This document shows positions 27,611-35,723 of a stretch of 64,000 nt of DNA, in pieces (the first letter of the stretch is position 1; the number at the start of each line of letters is the position of its first letter). The stretch is from Ruegeria sediminis (lineage in GTDB: Bacteria; Pseudomonadota; Alphaproteobacteria; Rhodobacterales; Rhodobacteraceae): contig NZ_VCPD01000002.1 of the NCBI RefSeq assembly GCF_005938215.1, positions 496,001 through 560,000 on the forward strand, given 5' to 3'. A program made the position numbers and the translations under genes. The notes under the pieces were generated by a model. It was not told the DNA's origin. It made no database searches and saw nothing but the letters and a program-made list of their open reading frames with translations.

Positions 27611-28996
27611 ATGACAAAATTCAGCGAACTGAACCTGAACCCCAAGGTCCTCAAGGCAATTGAGGAAACCGGATACGAAACCCCCACACCGATTCAGGCA
27701 GGCGCCATTCCCGCCGCCCTCGAAGGCCGGGACGTGCTGGGCATCGCGCAGACAGGCACCGGCAAGACCGCCGGTTTCGTCCTGCCGATGATCACGCTGC
27801 TGGCGCGCGGCCGTGCGCGGGCGCGGATGCCGCGCAGCCTGGTCCTGTGCCCGACGCGGGAACTTGCGGCGCAGGTGGCCGAAAACTTCGACACTTACGC
27901 CAAGCATCTGAAGCTGACCAAGGCGCTGCTGATCGGCGGCGTCAGCTTCAAGGAGCAGGACGCGCTGATCGACCGTGGCGTCGACGTGCTGATCGCAACG
28001 CCGGGCCGTCTGCTGGACCATTTCGAACGCGGAAAGCTGTTGCTGACCGGCGTGCAGATCATGGTGGTAGACGAGGCCGACCGGATGCTCGACATGGGGT
28101 TCATCCCTGACATCGAGCGCATCTTCTCTCTGACGCCCTTTACCCGCCAGACCCTTTTCTTTTCCGCCACCATGGCGCCCGAGATCGAGCGGATCACCGA
28201 CACCTTCCTGTCGGCCCCGGCCCGGATCGAGGTGGCGCGCCAGGCCACGGCCTCGGAAACGATCACGCAGGGCGTGGTGATGTTCAAGGGCAGCCGGCGC
28301 GACCGAGAGGCCAGCGAGAAACGCGGGGTGCTGCGCGCTCTGATTGATGCCGAAGGCGACAAGTGCACCAATGCGATCATCTTCTGCAACCGCAAGACGG
28401 ATGTGGATATCTGCGCGAAATCGCTCAAGAAATACGGCTACAACGCCGCCGCCATCCATGGCGATCTGGATCAGTCGCAGCGGACGAAGACGCTGGACGG
28501 ATTCCGGGACGGATCGCTGCGCCTGCTGGTCGCATCCGACGTCGCCGCGCGCGGTCTGGACATCCCTTCGGTCAGCCACGTGTTCAACTTCGACGTTCCC
28601 GGCCACCCCGAGGACTACGTCCACCGCATCGGCCGCACCGGCCGGGCCGGCCGCGAGGGCAAGGCAATCACGATCTGCATCCCGCGCGATGAAAAGGCGC
28701 TGAAAGCGGTCGAGAACCTGATCCAGAAGGAAATTCCGCGGCTGGACAACCCCGCCAAGGCGGACATGGCCGAGGCGGAAGCCGAAGCGCCGAAACAGGA
28801 CAAGCGCCGCTCGAAAGACCAGCCGAAGGACAAGAAGGCCGCCGAAGGCCGGAAAGAAACCGAAGGCAAGAAGCCCAGGGAGACCAAAGGCCGTGGCCGC
28901 GACCGGAGCGAAGACAACGGCAAGGTCGTCGTCGGCATGGGCGACCACCTGCCGAGCTTCATCGCGCTGAGCTTTGACGAGCGCCGCGCGGGCTAG
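27611..28996 (+). CDS. DEAD-box ATP-dependent RNA helicase
   Basis: RhlE-type RNA helicase of 461 aa. Q motif (PTPIQ), motif I AQTGTGKT, motif II DEAD in VVDEADRMLDMGF, motif III SAT, and motif VI HRIGRTGRAG are all visible. The last 75 residues are a Lys/Glu/Arg-rich tail (from about 385), likely RNA-binding. Directly before the ATG a GTCCG/CGGAC inverted repeat (7-nt spacer) could fold over the start region. The 3' end overlaps the convergent EamA gene by 4 nt. A role in mRNA or ribosome metabolism is family knowledge. Confidence 0.93.
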   Translation: MTKFSELNLNPKVLKAIEETGYETPTPIQAGAIPAALEGRDVLGIAQTGTGKTAGFVLPMITLLARGRARARMPRSLVLCPTRELAAQVAENFDTYAKHLKLTKALLIGGVSFKEQDALIDRGVDVLIATPGRLLDHFERGKLLLTGVQIMVVDEADRMLDMGFIPDIERIFSLTPFTRQTLFFSATMAPEIERITDTFLSAPARIEVARQATASETITQGVVMFKGSRRDREASEKRGVLRALIDAEGDKCTNAIIFCNRKTDVDICAKSLKKYGYNAAAIHGDLDQSQRTKTLDGFRDGSLRLLVASDVAARGLDIPSVSHVFNFDVPGHPEDYVHRIGRTGRAGREGKAITICIPRDEKALKAVENLIQKEIPRLDNPAKADMAEAEAEAPKQDKRRSKDQPKDKKAAEGRKETEGKKPRETKGRGRDRSEDNGKVVVGMGDHLPSFIALSFDERRAG

Positions 28997-29895
28997 ATCG
29001 CCAGCACCAGAACCAGGATCGACAGGCCAAGCAGGGCGATTCCGGCGATCTCGCGCCGGGTGATCGCCTCGCGGAAGAAAAAGGTCGAGGCCATCAGGCT
29101 GAAGATCAGTTCAACCTGCCCCAACGCCTTCACATAGGCCGCGTTCTGGAGCGTGAAGGCGAGGAACCAGCAGAACGACCCCCCAAGGCTTGTCAAGCCC
29201 ACGAAAATGCCGGTGCTTCGGGTCTGCCACACGGCCAGCAGTTCGGCCCGGTCGCGCCAGAAAAGCCATGCCCCCATGCTGAGCAACTGGAACGCGGTCA
29301 CGGCGGCCAGCGTGACCAGCGCGCGGAACCAGGCGTCGATATCCCCCAACTGCAGCGAGGCGCCGCGATAGCTGACCGCGGAAAAGGCGAACAGGACGCC
29401 CGAACCCAGCCCCAGCTGCGAGGCGCGGTTGGTCAGGTGCCGCCACCACGCGGCGTCACCGCCCGGCGTCTTCGACAGCAGCAGGACCGCCATCAAGCCC
29501 AGCACGATGGCGCCCAATGCGCCCAGCGACACGCCTTCGCCCAGGATCACCAGGCCGACGATGGCGGTCTGTATCACCTCGGTCTTCTTGAAGGTGATGC
29601 CGACGGCAAAGTTGCGCTGCTTGAACAGGGCCACGACACAGACCGTCGCCAGGATCTGCGCGGTGCCGCCGATGGCCACGAACACCCAGAAACGGGGCGA
29701 CAGGCCCGGCATCTCCAGCCCGCCTGCCGTCACGACGAGCCATAGCGCCAGAGCCGCGAGCGGCGCCGAATAGGCGAAACGGGCAAAGGTCGCGCCCGCC
29801 GCCGACAGCTTCACGGTGCTGAGCGATTTCTGCAGCATGAACCGCACGGTCTGAAACAGCGCGGCAGCCACGGTGACGGGGATCCACAAACTCAT
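28993..29895 (-). CDS. EamA/DMT family transporter
   Basis: Hydrophobic protein of 300 aa with ten predicted membrane spans in two EamA halves (RhaT/YdcZ-like drug/metabolite transporter superfamily). Substrate unknown; family members export amino acids, nucleosides or drugs. It lies 21 nt downstream of the desaturase gene on the same strand and could be co-transcribed with it. Convergent with the helicase gene. Confidence 0.82.
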   Translation of the reverse strand: MSLWIPVTVAAALFQTVRFMLQKSLSTVKLSAAGATFARFAYSAPLAALALWLVVTAGGLEMPGLSPRFWVFVAIGGTAQILATVCVVALFKQRNFAVGITFKKTEVIQTAIVGLVILGEGVSLGALGAIVLGLMAVLLLSKTPGGDAAWWRHLTNRASQLGLGSGVLFAFSAVSYRGASLQLGDIDAWFRALVTLAAVTAFQLLSMGAWLFWRDRAELLAVWQTRSTGIFVGLTSLGGSFCWFLAFTLQNAAYVKALGQVELIFSLMASTFFFREAITRREIAGIALLGLSILVLVLAI

Positions 29896-29916
29896 GGATC
29901 CCCTTGTGGCGCGAAA

Positions 29917-30822
29917 TCAGGTCCGAGGCCAGAGCGGATGCGGCACAGGATCCTTGGCCCGCCAGAAGTACTGGCGGAAGATCTCGTTGTAAGAGCGGTA
30001 GACGTAGCTTTCGTTGGTGGCCAGATACCGTTCCTTGCCTTCCCGGTAGAGGGCCGGTAGCCGATACCAAGGGGCGGTCGGGTTCATGTGATGAACGACG
30101 TGCAGGTTGTTGTTCAGAAACAGGAAAGCCAGCGGCCCGCGATCCTCGATCACGACGGTGCGGCAGCGCGATTTTTCGTGGGCGCGATGCTCGAGGAACG
30201 TGCGGATCTTGAGAAGCCCGAGACCGGCATAGGCCGAGACCAGAAAGGCCCAGACCGGCATGGCGGACAGCGAGACGATCCACAGCACCGCCGCGACACC
30301 GGGAAGGTGCAGGACCCATGCCAGCAGGATCGCGCGGTCGCCGCGCATCGCCCCGTTCCACTCGTCGCGGAAAAACGTCACCTGCCCGATGGCCGGGCCA
30401 AGCACCATCCGACCCAGCAGCGTGTTGTTCGCCGCGTAAAGGCGCCGCTTCCAGCCCGGCAAGGCGTTCCACACCGCCGGGTCAAGGTAGTTCGATTCCG
30501 GATCGTCATAGGGATCGGTCAGGTTCGAATCCAGGTGATGCGCCAAGTGCAGATCGCGGAACCGCTGATAGGGAATGCACAGGGTCAGCGGCAGCGCCAT
30601 CAGCGCTTCGTTCAACCATCTGGCGCGGAAGGGATGGCCGTGCAGCGCCTCATGCGTCAGCGAAGAGTGCAGCGCCGCCACCAGGGCCATGGCCGGGATC
30701 GCCAGCCAAAGGCTAACCCCCGCCAGCCAGAAGATCACCGCAAGCCATGCACCGTGACAGGCCAGGATCAGCAGGAAGGTGCCCCATTCGGGACCGGCGT
30801 CATGATTGCGGCGCTCAGACAT
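29917..30822 (-). CDS. membrane fatty acid desaturase family protein
   Basis: Di-iron membrane desaturase/hydroxylase of 301 aa. Three histidine clusters are visible: HEALHGH (about 54-60), HLAHH (about 91-95) and HVVHH (about 220-224), between hydrophobic segments. The family introduces double bonds or hydroxyl groups into acyl chains or carotenoid-like lipids; the substrate is not clear. Its start overlaps the end of a DUF2061 gene by 8 nt. Confidence 0.87.
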   Translation of the reverse strand: MSERRNHDAGPEWGTFLLILACHGAWLAVIFWLAGVSLWLAIPAMALVAALHSSLTHEALHGHPFRARWLNEALMALPLTLCIPYQRFRDLHLAHHLDSNLTDPYDDPESNYLDPAVWNALPGWKRRLYAANNTLLGRMVLGPAIGQVTFFRDEWNGAMRGDRAILLAWVLHLPGVAAVLWIVSLSAMPVWAFLVSAYAGLGLLKIRTFLEHRAHEKSRCRTVVIEDRGPLAFLFLNNNLHVVHHMNPTAPWYRLPALYREGKERYLATNESYVYRSYNEIFRQYFWRAKDPVPHPLWPRT

Positions 30823-31018
30823 TGCGCCCCCACCGGATCCCGGCCCAGAGACGCTCGTAGAGGATGTACATGGTGAACCCGATCGCCGTGTTGACGACGG
30901 CCAGCGTACCGCCGATCGCGGCCGATCCCGTCGCGGCCAGCCCGACCAGGGTCATGGTGGCCAGGCCGATGATGTTCCAGACGATTGCTTTCACGACCGA
31001 TCTTCGTCGCGTTTCCAT
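30815..31018 (-). CDS. DUF2061 domain membrane protein
   Basis: Small protein of 67 aa with two membrane spans and the pattern RRRSVVKAIVWNIIGLATM at the N-terminus, ending YERLWAGIRWGRN, typical of DUF2061. Function unknown; the family has been linked with cysteine or sulfur metabolism in some genomes but here it is coupled (8-nt overlap) to a fatty acid desaturase. The internal ATG (METRRRS) is chosen; an upstream in-frame start at 31063 adds 15 polar residues. Confidence 0.75.
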   Translation of the reverse strand: METRRRSVVKAIVWNIIGLATMTLVGLAATGSAAIGGTLAVVNTAIGFTMYILYERLWAGIRWGRNV

Positions 31019-31129
31019 TCCGTTACCCGTTTTTTTGTTGGTCTTTTGGACAGTGTTACCCATGCCGCAGGGTTGTGAGAATTCTGAATATGATTAACAA
31101 AATTCAGCAATCATGATAATTATCACCAC

Positions 31130-32002
31130 ATGTTTGAGAAAATGGACAAACGCGACCGCGCTGCGCAGTTCCGCCTGCGTCTGGCCCGCGCGATGGAAGA
31201 GCGGAACGTCAGCCAGAGCGCCCTCGCGCGCCGTATCGGTGTGGACCGTTCCACCGTTTCGCAACTTCTGACCGATGAGGGCGCCCGGCTGCCCAACGCC
31301 CATGTCGTCGGCAGTTGCGCGGAAACGCTTGGCGTTTCAGCCGATTATCTGCTCAGCCTGTCGGACCGCCCGGAAAGCGCCGCCGAGTTGCTGGCAAGTT
31401 CGCTGACGATGACCGAGGCGCCGAGGGCGCTGGTCGACGAGCGCATCTTCGAATGGCACCAGCAGTCTGCAGGATACAAGATTCGTTATGTGCCGGCCGC
31501 CCTGCCCGACATGCTCAAGACCCGCGCGATTCTGGAATGGGAATACGCCCCGCACCTGGGCCGGACCGCCGATCAGGCCATCGGCGCCTCGGCCGACCGG
31601 CTGGCCTGGATGCGCAGCGCGCAATCCGACTATGAAATCGCGATGCCGCTCTACGAGATCCACAGTTTTGCCCATGCCACAGGCTATTACCACGGCCTGC
31701 CGCTAGAGGTGCGGCTGGAACAGATCGACCATCTACTGGACCTGTGCGAGCAGCTCTATCCCCGGCTGCGCATTTATCTGTTTGATGCCAAGCGGTTATA
31801 CAGCGCACCTGTAACGATATTCGGCCCCCTGCTCTGCGTCTTCTACGCGGGCAGCCACTACATGGCGTTCCGGGACCGCGACAGGATCGAGATTTTCACC
31901 CGGCATTTCGACACGCTCGTACGCGAGGCCGACCTGACCGCCCGGAATCTGCCGAGCCACCTGCGCAAGCTTCGGGCGGCGATCGACGAAACCTCGGGCT
32001 GA
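31130..32002 (+). CDS. XRE-type HTH transcriptional regulator
   Basis: Regulator of 290 aa. The N-terminal helix-turn-helix (about 12-68) contains SQSALARRIGVDRSTVSQLL. The remaining 220 residues are helical and contain FLFDA/LLCVFYAG-like segments; I do not recognise a named sensor domain. It is divergent from DUF2061-desaturase with a 111-nt AT-rich spacer, so that operon is a candidate target. Start may also be the ATG at 31142 (MDKRDRAA). Confidence 0.75.
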   Translation: MFEKMDKRDRAAQFRLRLARAMEERNVSQSALARRIGVDRSTVSQLLTDEGARLPNAHVVGSCAETLGVSADYLLSLSDRPESAAELLASSLTMTEAPRALVDERIFEWHQQSAGYKIRYVPAALPDMLKTRAILEWEYAPHLGRTADQAIGASADRLAWMRSAQSDYEIAMPLYEIHSFAHATGYYHGLPLEVRLEQIDHLLDLCEQLYPRLRIYLFDAKRLYSAPVTIFGPLLCVFYAGSHYMAFRDRDRIEIFTRHFDTLVREADLTARNLPSHLRKLRAAIDETSG

Positions 32003-32056
32003 GGGGCTGATTTCGCATCTCCAGAGGAAAGGTGCAGCGAATCCATGGTTGTAGTA

Positions 32057-32072
32057 TAGTCCTGAAGGACTA
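32057..32072. promoter_or_regulatory. perfect inverted repeat before the 60-aa gene
   Basis: TAGTCCT-GA-AGGACTA: 7-bp arms with a 2-nt spacer, overlapping a TATAGT that could be a -10 box. It lies 50 nt before the next start codon. Such short-spacer symmetry fits a protein-binding site better than a terminator. Confidence 0.5.
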
Positions 32073-32121
32073 GCATTAAGGGAATCCAACGGGTTGAAAC
32101 GAACAACGGAGGATTGGACGA

Positions 32122-32304
32122 ATGGAAGCAACCAAAGTTGCTGAATACGCACGCGCGCTTTATGCCGCGCATGGCGACAAGGCCGAGGCCGAGGCCGCGC
32201 AAAAGATGCGGGCCTGCGAAGAGGCCGGAAACGCGAACGAAGCGAAGGACTGGGAGGCGGTGCGTCAGGCCATCCGACAGATCCGCGGACCGAACCAGGG
32301 CTGA
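32122..32304 (+). CDS. small acidic/basic helical protein of unknown function
   Basis: Sixty-residue protein, highly charged and helical (KVAEYARALYAAHGDKAEAE, then KDWEAVRQAIRQIRG). No Cys, no membrane segment. GGAGG lies 9 nt before the ATG and a good terminator follows after 22 nt, so it is a monocistronic gene with proper signals. I have the impression that related small proteins are common in the Roseobacter group but cannot name a family. Confidence 0.7.
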   Translation: MEATKVAEYARALYAAHGDKAEAEAAQKMRACEEAGNANEAKDWEAVRQAIRQIRGPNQG

Positions 32305-32326
32305 AAACCCGCAACACAAGACTGAC

Positions 32327-32354
32327 GCCGGCCCACGATGCGGGCCGGTTTTTC
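32327..32354 (+). terminator. rho-independent terminator
   Basis: CCGGCCC, 7-nt loop, GGGCCGG followed by TTTTTC. It ends the 60-aa gene and faces the convergent SDR gene. Confidence 0.85.
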
Positions 32355-32363
32355 TTTGCCCGA

Positions 32364-33125
32364 CTACAGCTTGGGGTCCGGGTTCACGGTATGGCCATCG
32401 ACGGCGATCACCTGCCCCGAGACCAGCCGCGCCGCGTCCGAGGCCAGAAATACCGCCATGTTGGCGATGTCGCGCGCCTCGACGAACCGGCCCATCGACG
32501 TGCCCGCGGCGTAGCCCTGATAGACCTGATCGCGGGTCATGCCCTTGGCGGCGGCCTCGCGTTCCAGCACGCCTTCCATCCGCGGCCCTTCGACCGCGCC
32601 GGGACAGATCACGTTGCAGCGCACCCCGTGCGGACCAAGCTCCATCGCGAGCGTCTTGCCCAGCCCGATCACCCCCCATTTGGCCGCCGCATAGGGCGCC
32701 CGGTTGGGATAGCCGTATTGCCCGGCGGTGGAGGAAGTGATGAGCACCGCCCCGTTGCGCTGACGTTTCAGCATCGGCGCGGCATATTTCGAGCAGAGAA
32801 ACGCCCCTTCGAGGTTGACCGCCATGCAGACCCGCCAGTCGGCAAGCCTGACATCCTCGACCAGAGCGGTCGGCCCGGCCACGCCCGCATTGGCGCAGAG
32901 AACGTCGAGCCCGCCCCATTCCGTTTCGATCTCGCGGAACAGACTGGCGACGGCGTCCTCGTCCGAGACATCGACGCGAGAGCGTTGCCAGTTGTCAGAA
33001 CACCCGGACAGCGCGGCTTCGTCAACGTCCGCGACCCAGACGCGGGCGCCGCTTGCATCGAACGCCTCGGCCATGGCCCGGCCGATGCCCGATGCGCCGG
33101 CGGTGATCAGAACCCGGCTGCTCAT
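32364..33125 (-). CDS. SDR oxidoreductase of the carnitine cluster
   Basis: Classical SDR of 253 aa: TAGASGIG (about 8-15), NAG near 80, Ser in LITSSTAGQYG and the catalytic pair YAAAK. Its start overlaps the stop of the carnitine dehydrogenase gene by 4 nt, so it belongs to the carnitine operon. The known pathway from carnitine to glycine betaine does not need an SDR, so it may act on a side product or on D-carnitine/acyl derivatives; that is inference. It is the last gene of the operon. Confidence 0.85.
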   Translation of the reverse strand: MSSRVLITAGASGIGRAMAEAFDASGARVWVADVDEAALSGCSDNWQRSRVDVSDEDAVASLFREIETEWGGLDVLCANAGVAGPTALVEDVRLADWRVCMAVNLEGAFLCSKYAAPMLKRQRNGAVLITSSTAGQYGYPNRAPYAAAKWGVIGLGKTLAMELGPHGVRCNVICPGAVEGPRMEGVLEREAAAKGMTRDQVYQGYAAGTSMGRFVEARDIANMAVFLASDAARLVSGQVIAVDGHTVNPDPKL

Positions 33126-34594
33126 GCGGGCCTGCGGATCGAGTTGCCCGCGCCTTCGGGATAGGGCAACCCGGCCTGTGCCCCGGCGATCTTGGCCATC
33201 GCCGCCTCGATTTCGGCCAGCGGAGCGCAGGGCCGCCGGGTCTTGAGATCCACGTGCAACAGGAAGCTTTCGGCCGTCGCCAGCAGCTTGTCGCCCTCGT
33301 ACATGCTGTGGAAGAGGTGCAGCTTCTTGCCCTGCCCCAGCAGCATCTGCGTCCGCACCTCGATCCGCGTGCCCGCATGGGTTTCGTCGAGGTGGCGGAT
33401 ATGGGTTTCGGCGGTGAAATAGCTGCCGCCGTTGGCGATGTAATCCGCGTCGCAGCCGATCAATTCCATGAACCGGTCGGTGGAATTGGCGAAGGCCTCA
33501 AGATACCTGGACTCGGTCATGTGACCATTGTAGTCGGTCCAGTCCAGCGGCACCGCGCGCGCCAGCGTCAGGATCGGCTGTGACAGATCTTCGATCTCGT
33601 CCACGTGGGCCGGCATCGACGCGGTCTTGATCCGCTTGTCATGCTGGTTCAGCACGGCGCCCGCGCCCCAGTCCTGATGCTTGAGCGCCCGCATCATGCC
33701 GACAAGGTTGTTGTCGCGGATGCGCTCCAACTCGCGGATCGTACGCTTGCCCGACTGCGCGTCGGACTGTTCGGCGATCATGTCCACCAGCTCGTCGGTG
33801 AACTCGGGCACGTCCATCAGCTTGGTCCATGGCCATTTCAGGCAGGGGCCGAACTGCGCCATGAAGTGCCGCATCCCCGCCTCGCCGCCGGCGACGCGAT
33901 AGGTTTCGAACAGGCCCATCTGTGCCCAGCGGATACCGAAACCCATCCGGATCGCCTCGTCGATCTCCTCGGTCGTGGCGATGCCGTCCTTGACCAGCCA
34001 CAGCGCCTCGCGCCAGACGGCTTCGAGGAAACGGTCGGCGATATGGGCGTCGATTTCCTTGCGCACGTGCAGAGGGAACTGGCCCAGGCCGCGCATGATC
34101 TCTTTGGCGCGGTCGATCATCTCGGGGCTGTTTTCCGAAGTGGTGACCAGTTCGATGAGCGGCAGCAGGTAGACCGGGTTGAACGGGTGCGTCACCACGA
34201 TCTGACCCGGACGCGCCGCGCCCTCCTGCAGCTCCGACGGCTTGAAGCCCGAGGTCGAGGAACCGATGATCGCGTCCGGGGCGCAGGCCTCTTGCAAACC
34301 CTTGTAGACCTTCAGTTTCAGGTCCAGCCGTTCCGGCACGCTTTCCTGGATCCACGACGCGCCCTGTAGGGCCTCGGCCATGTCGGCGTGAAAGCTGAGC
34401 TTGCCTTCGGGCGGCAGCGGCACGTCGCTGAGCCCCGGCAGCGAGCGGCGGGCGTTGTCCAGCACCTCGCCGATCTTGCGTTCCGCCTCGGGATCCGGGT
34501 CGAACACCCGCACATCCCAGCCGTTCAACAGGAACCGCGCGGCCCAGCCGCCGCCGATCACACCGCCACCAATGATTGCAGCCGTTTTGGTCAT
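33122..34594 (-). CDS. L-carnitine 3-dehydrogenase fused to a thioesterase domain
   Basis: NAD-dependent oxidation of L-carnitine to 3-dehydrocarnitine. The 490-residue protein has a 3-hydroxyacyl-CoA dehydrogenase-like part (1-320): GGGVIGGGWAARF (9-21) for NAD and THPFNPVYLLPLIEL for the catalytic His region. From about 345 a hotdog-fold thioesterase domain follows (DWTDYNGHM). In Pseudomonas these are two genes (cdhA and cdhB); here they are one polypeptide. It lies 78 nt after the cleavage-enzyme gene. The thioesterase half would release betaine from betainyl-CoA. Confidence 0.92.
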   Translation of the reverse strand: MTKTAAIIGGGVIGGGWAARFLLNGWDVRVFDPDPEAERKIGEVLDNARRSLPGLSDVPLPPEGKLSFHADMAEALQGASWIQESVPERLDLKLKVYKGLQEACAPDAIIGSSTSGFKPSELQEGAARPGQIVVTHPFNPVYLLPLIELVTTSENSPEMIDRAKEIMRGLGQFPLHVRKEIDAHIADRFLEAVWREALWLVKDGIATTEEIDEAIRMGFGIRWAQMGLFETYRVAGGEAGMRHFMAQFGPCLKWPWTKLMDVPEFTDELVDMIAEQSDAQSGKRTIRELERIRDNNLVGMMRALKHQDWGAGAVLNQHDKRIKTASMPAHVDEIEDLSQPILTLARAVPLDWTDYNGHMTESRYLEAFANSTDRFMELIGCDADYIANGGSYFTAETHIRHLDETHAGTRIEVRTQMLLGQGKKLHLFHSMYEGDKLLATAESFLLHVDLKTRRPCAPLAEIEAAMAKIAGAQAGLPYPEGAGNSIRRPA

Positions 34595-34672
34595 TTTACA
34601 CCCTGAATTGGCGGGATACGCCCGCCGAGTTCTGCATAGATGGGGCGCAGCCTGACCGCACCCCTAGTCGGT

Positions 34673-35590
34673 TCATTTCGCTGCCGGCGCCCGTTTGGTC
34701 AGGCCCAGCTTTTCGCGGACCTCCGCAGGGCCGATCACCCGCGCGCCCATGTTCTCGATGATGTTTCCTGCACGCTCGACCAGCTGCCAGTTCTCGGCCA
34801 GCACGCCCTTGTCCAGCCACAGGTTGTCCTCAAGCCCGACGCGCACGTTGCCGCCCGCCAGCACCGCGGCCGCCACATAGGCCATCTGGTGACGGCCCAG
34901 TGAAAAGGCGCTGAAGGTCCAGTCGTCGGGCACGTTGTTCACCATCGCCATGAAAGTGTTCAGATCATCCGGCGCGCCCCAGGGCACACCCATGCAGAGC
35001 TGCACCAGCGCCGGGCTGTCCAGCACCCCGTCCTTGACCAGCTGCTTGGCGTACCACAGGTGGCCGGTGTCGAAAGCCTCGATCTCGGGCTTGACGCCGA
35101 GGGCTGTCATCATCCGGCCCATCGCAGTCAGCATGCCGGGGGTGTTGGTCATCACGTAGTCGGCCTCGGCAAAGTTCATGGTGCCGCAGTCGAGCGTGCA
35201 GATTTCCGGCAGGCATTCCGCCACGTGGGTCACCCGCTCGGACGCGCCGATCATGTCGGTGCCGGCTTCGTTCACCGGAAACGGGCTTTCGACGCCGCCG
35301 AACACGATGTCGCCGCCCATGCCGGCGGTGAGGTTCAGAACCACGTCCACCTCGGCGTCGCGGATGCGGTCGGTCACCTCGCGATAGAGGTCCAGACGTC
35401 GCGATGGCGCGCCGGTCTCGGGGTCGCGCACGTGGCAATGCACCACCGCCGCCCCGGCCTTGGCCGCGGCAATGGCGCTGTCGGCGATCTGCTTGGGCGA
35501 GCGCGGCACATGCGGGCTGCGATCCTGAGTGCCGCCCGAGCCGGTGACGGCGCAGGTGATGAAGACGTCGCGGTTCATTTCCAGAGGCAT
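34673..35590 (-). CDS. 3-dehydrocarnitine cleavage enzyme (BKACE family)
   Basis: Beta-keto acid cleavage enzyme of 305 aa. The zinc-binding HCH is at H51 and H53 in VVHCHVRDP; TAGMGGD and MNFAEADYVMTN are family segments. By context (carnitine dehydrogenase and CdhR-like regulator) it is the CdhC function: 3-dehydrocarnitine plus acetyl-CoA to betainyl-CoA plus acetoacetate. The ATG of MPLEMNRD is used with GGGGA upstream; MNRDVF 12 nt later is an alternative. First gene of the operon, 133 nt from the divergent regulator. Confidence 0.9.
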   Translation of the reverse strand: MPLEMNRDVFITCAVTGSGGTQDRSPHVPRSPKQIADSAIAAAKAGAAVVHCHVRDPETGAPSRRLDLYREVTDRIRDAEVDVVLNLTAGMGGDIVFGGVESPFPVNEAGTDMIGASERVTHVAECLPEICTLDCGTMNFAEADYVMTNTPGMLTAMGRMMTALGVKPEIEAFDTGHLWYAKQLVKDGVLDSPALVQLCMGVPWGAPDDLNTFMAMVNNVPDDWTFSAFSLGRHQMAYVAAAVLAGGNVRVGLEDNLWLDKGVLAENWQLVERAGNIIENMGARVIGPAEVREKLGLTKRAPAAK

Positions 35591-35723
35591 TCTTGTTTCC
35601 CCAAGTTTTACCGGGCTTTTGCCGGGGATATCCCCAGGCTTCTCCCCGGATTCCGATTTGCTTTCGCAGCCGACTCTGGCGCAGCCTTGGAGAAACGACT
35701 TTCCAAGATGCGAATCGAACTTG

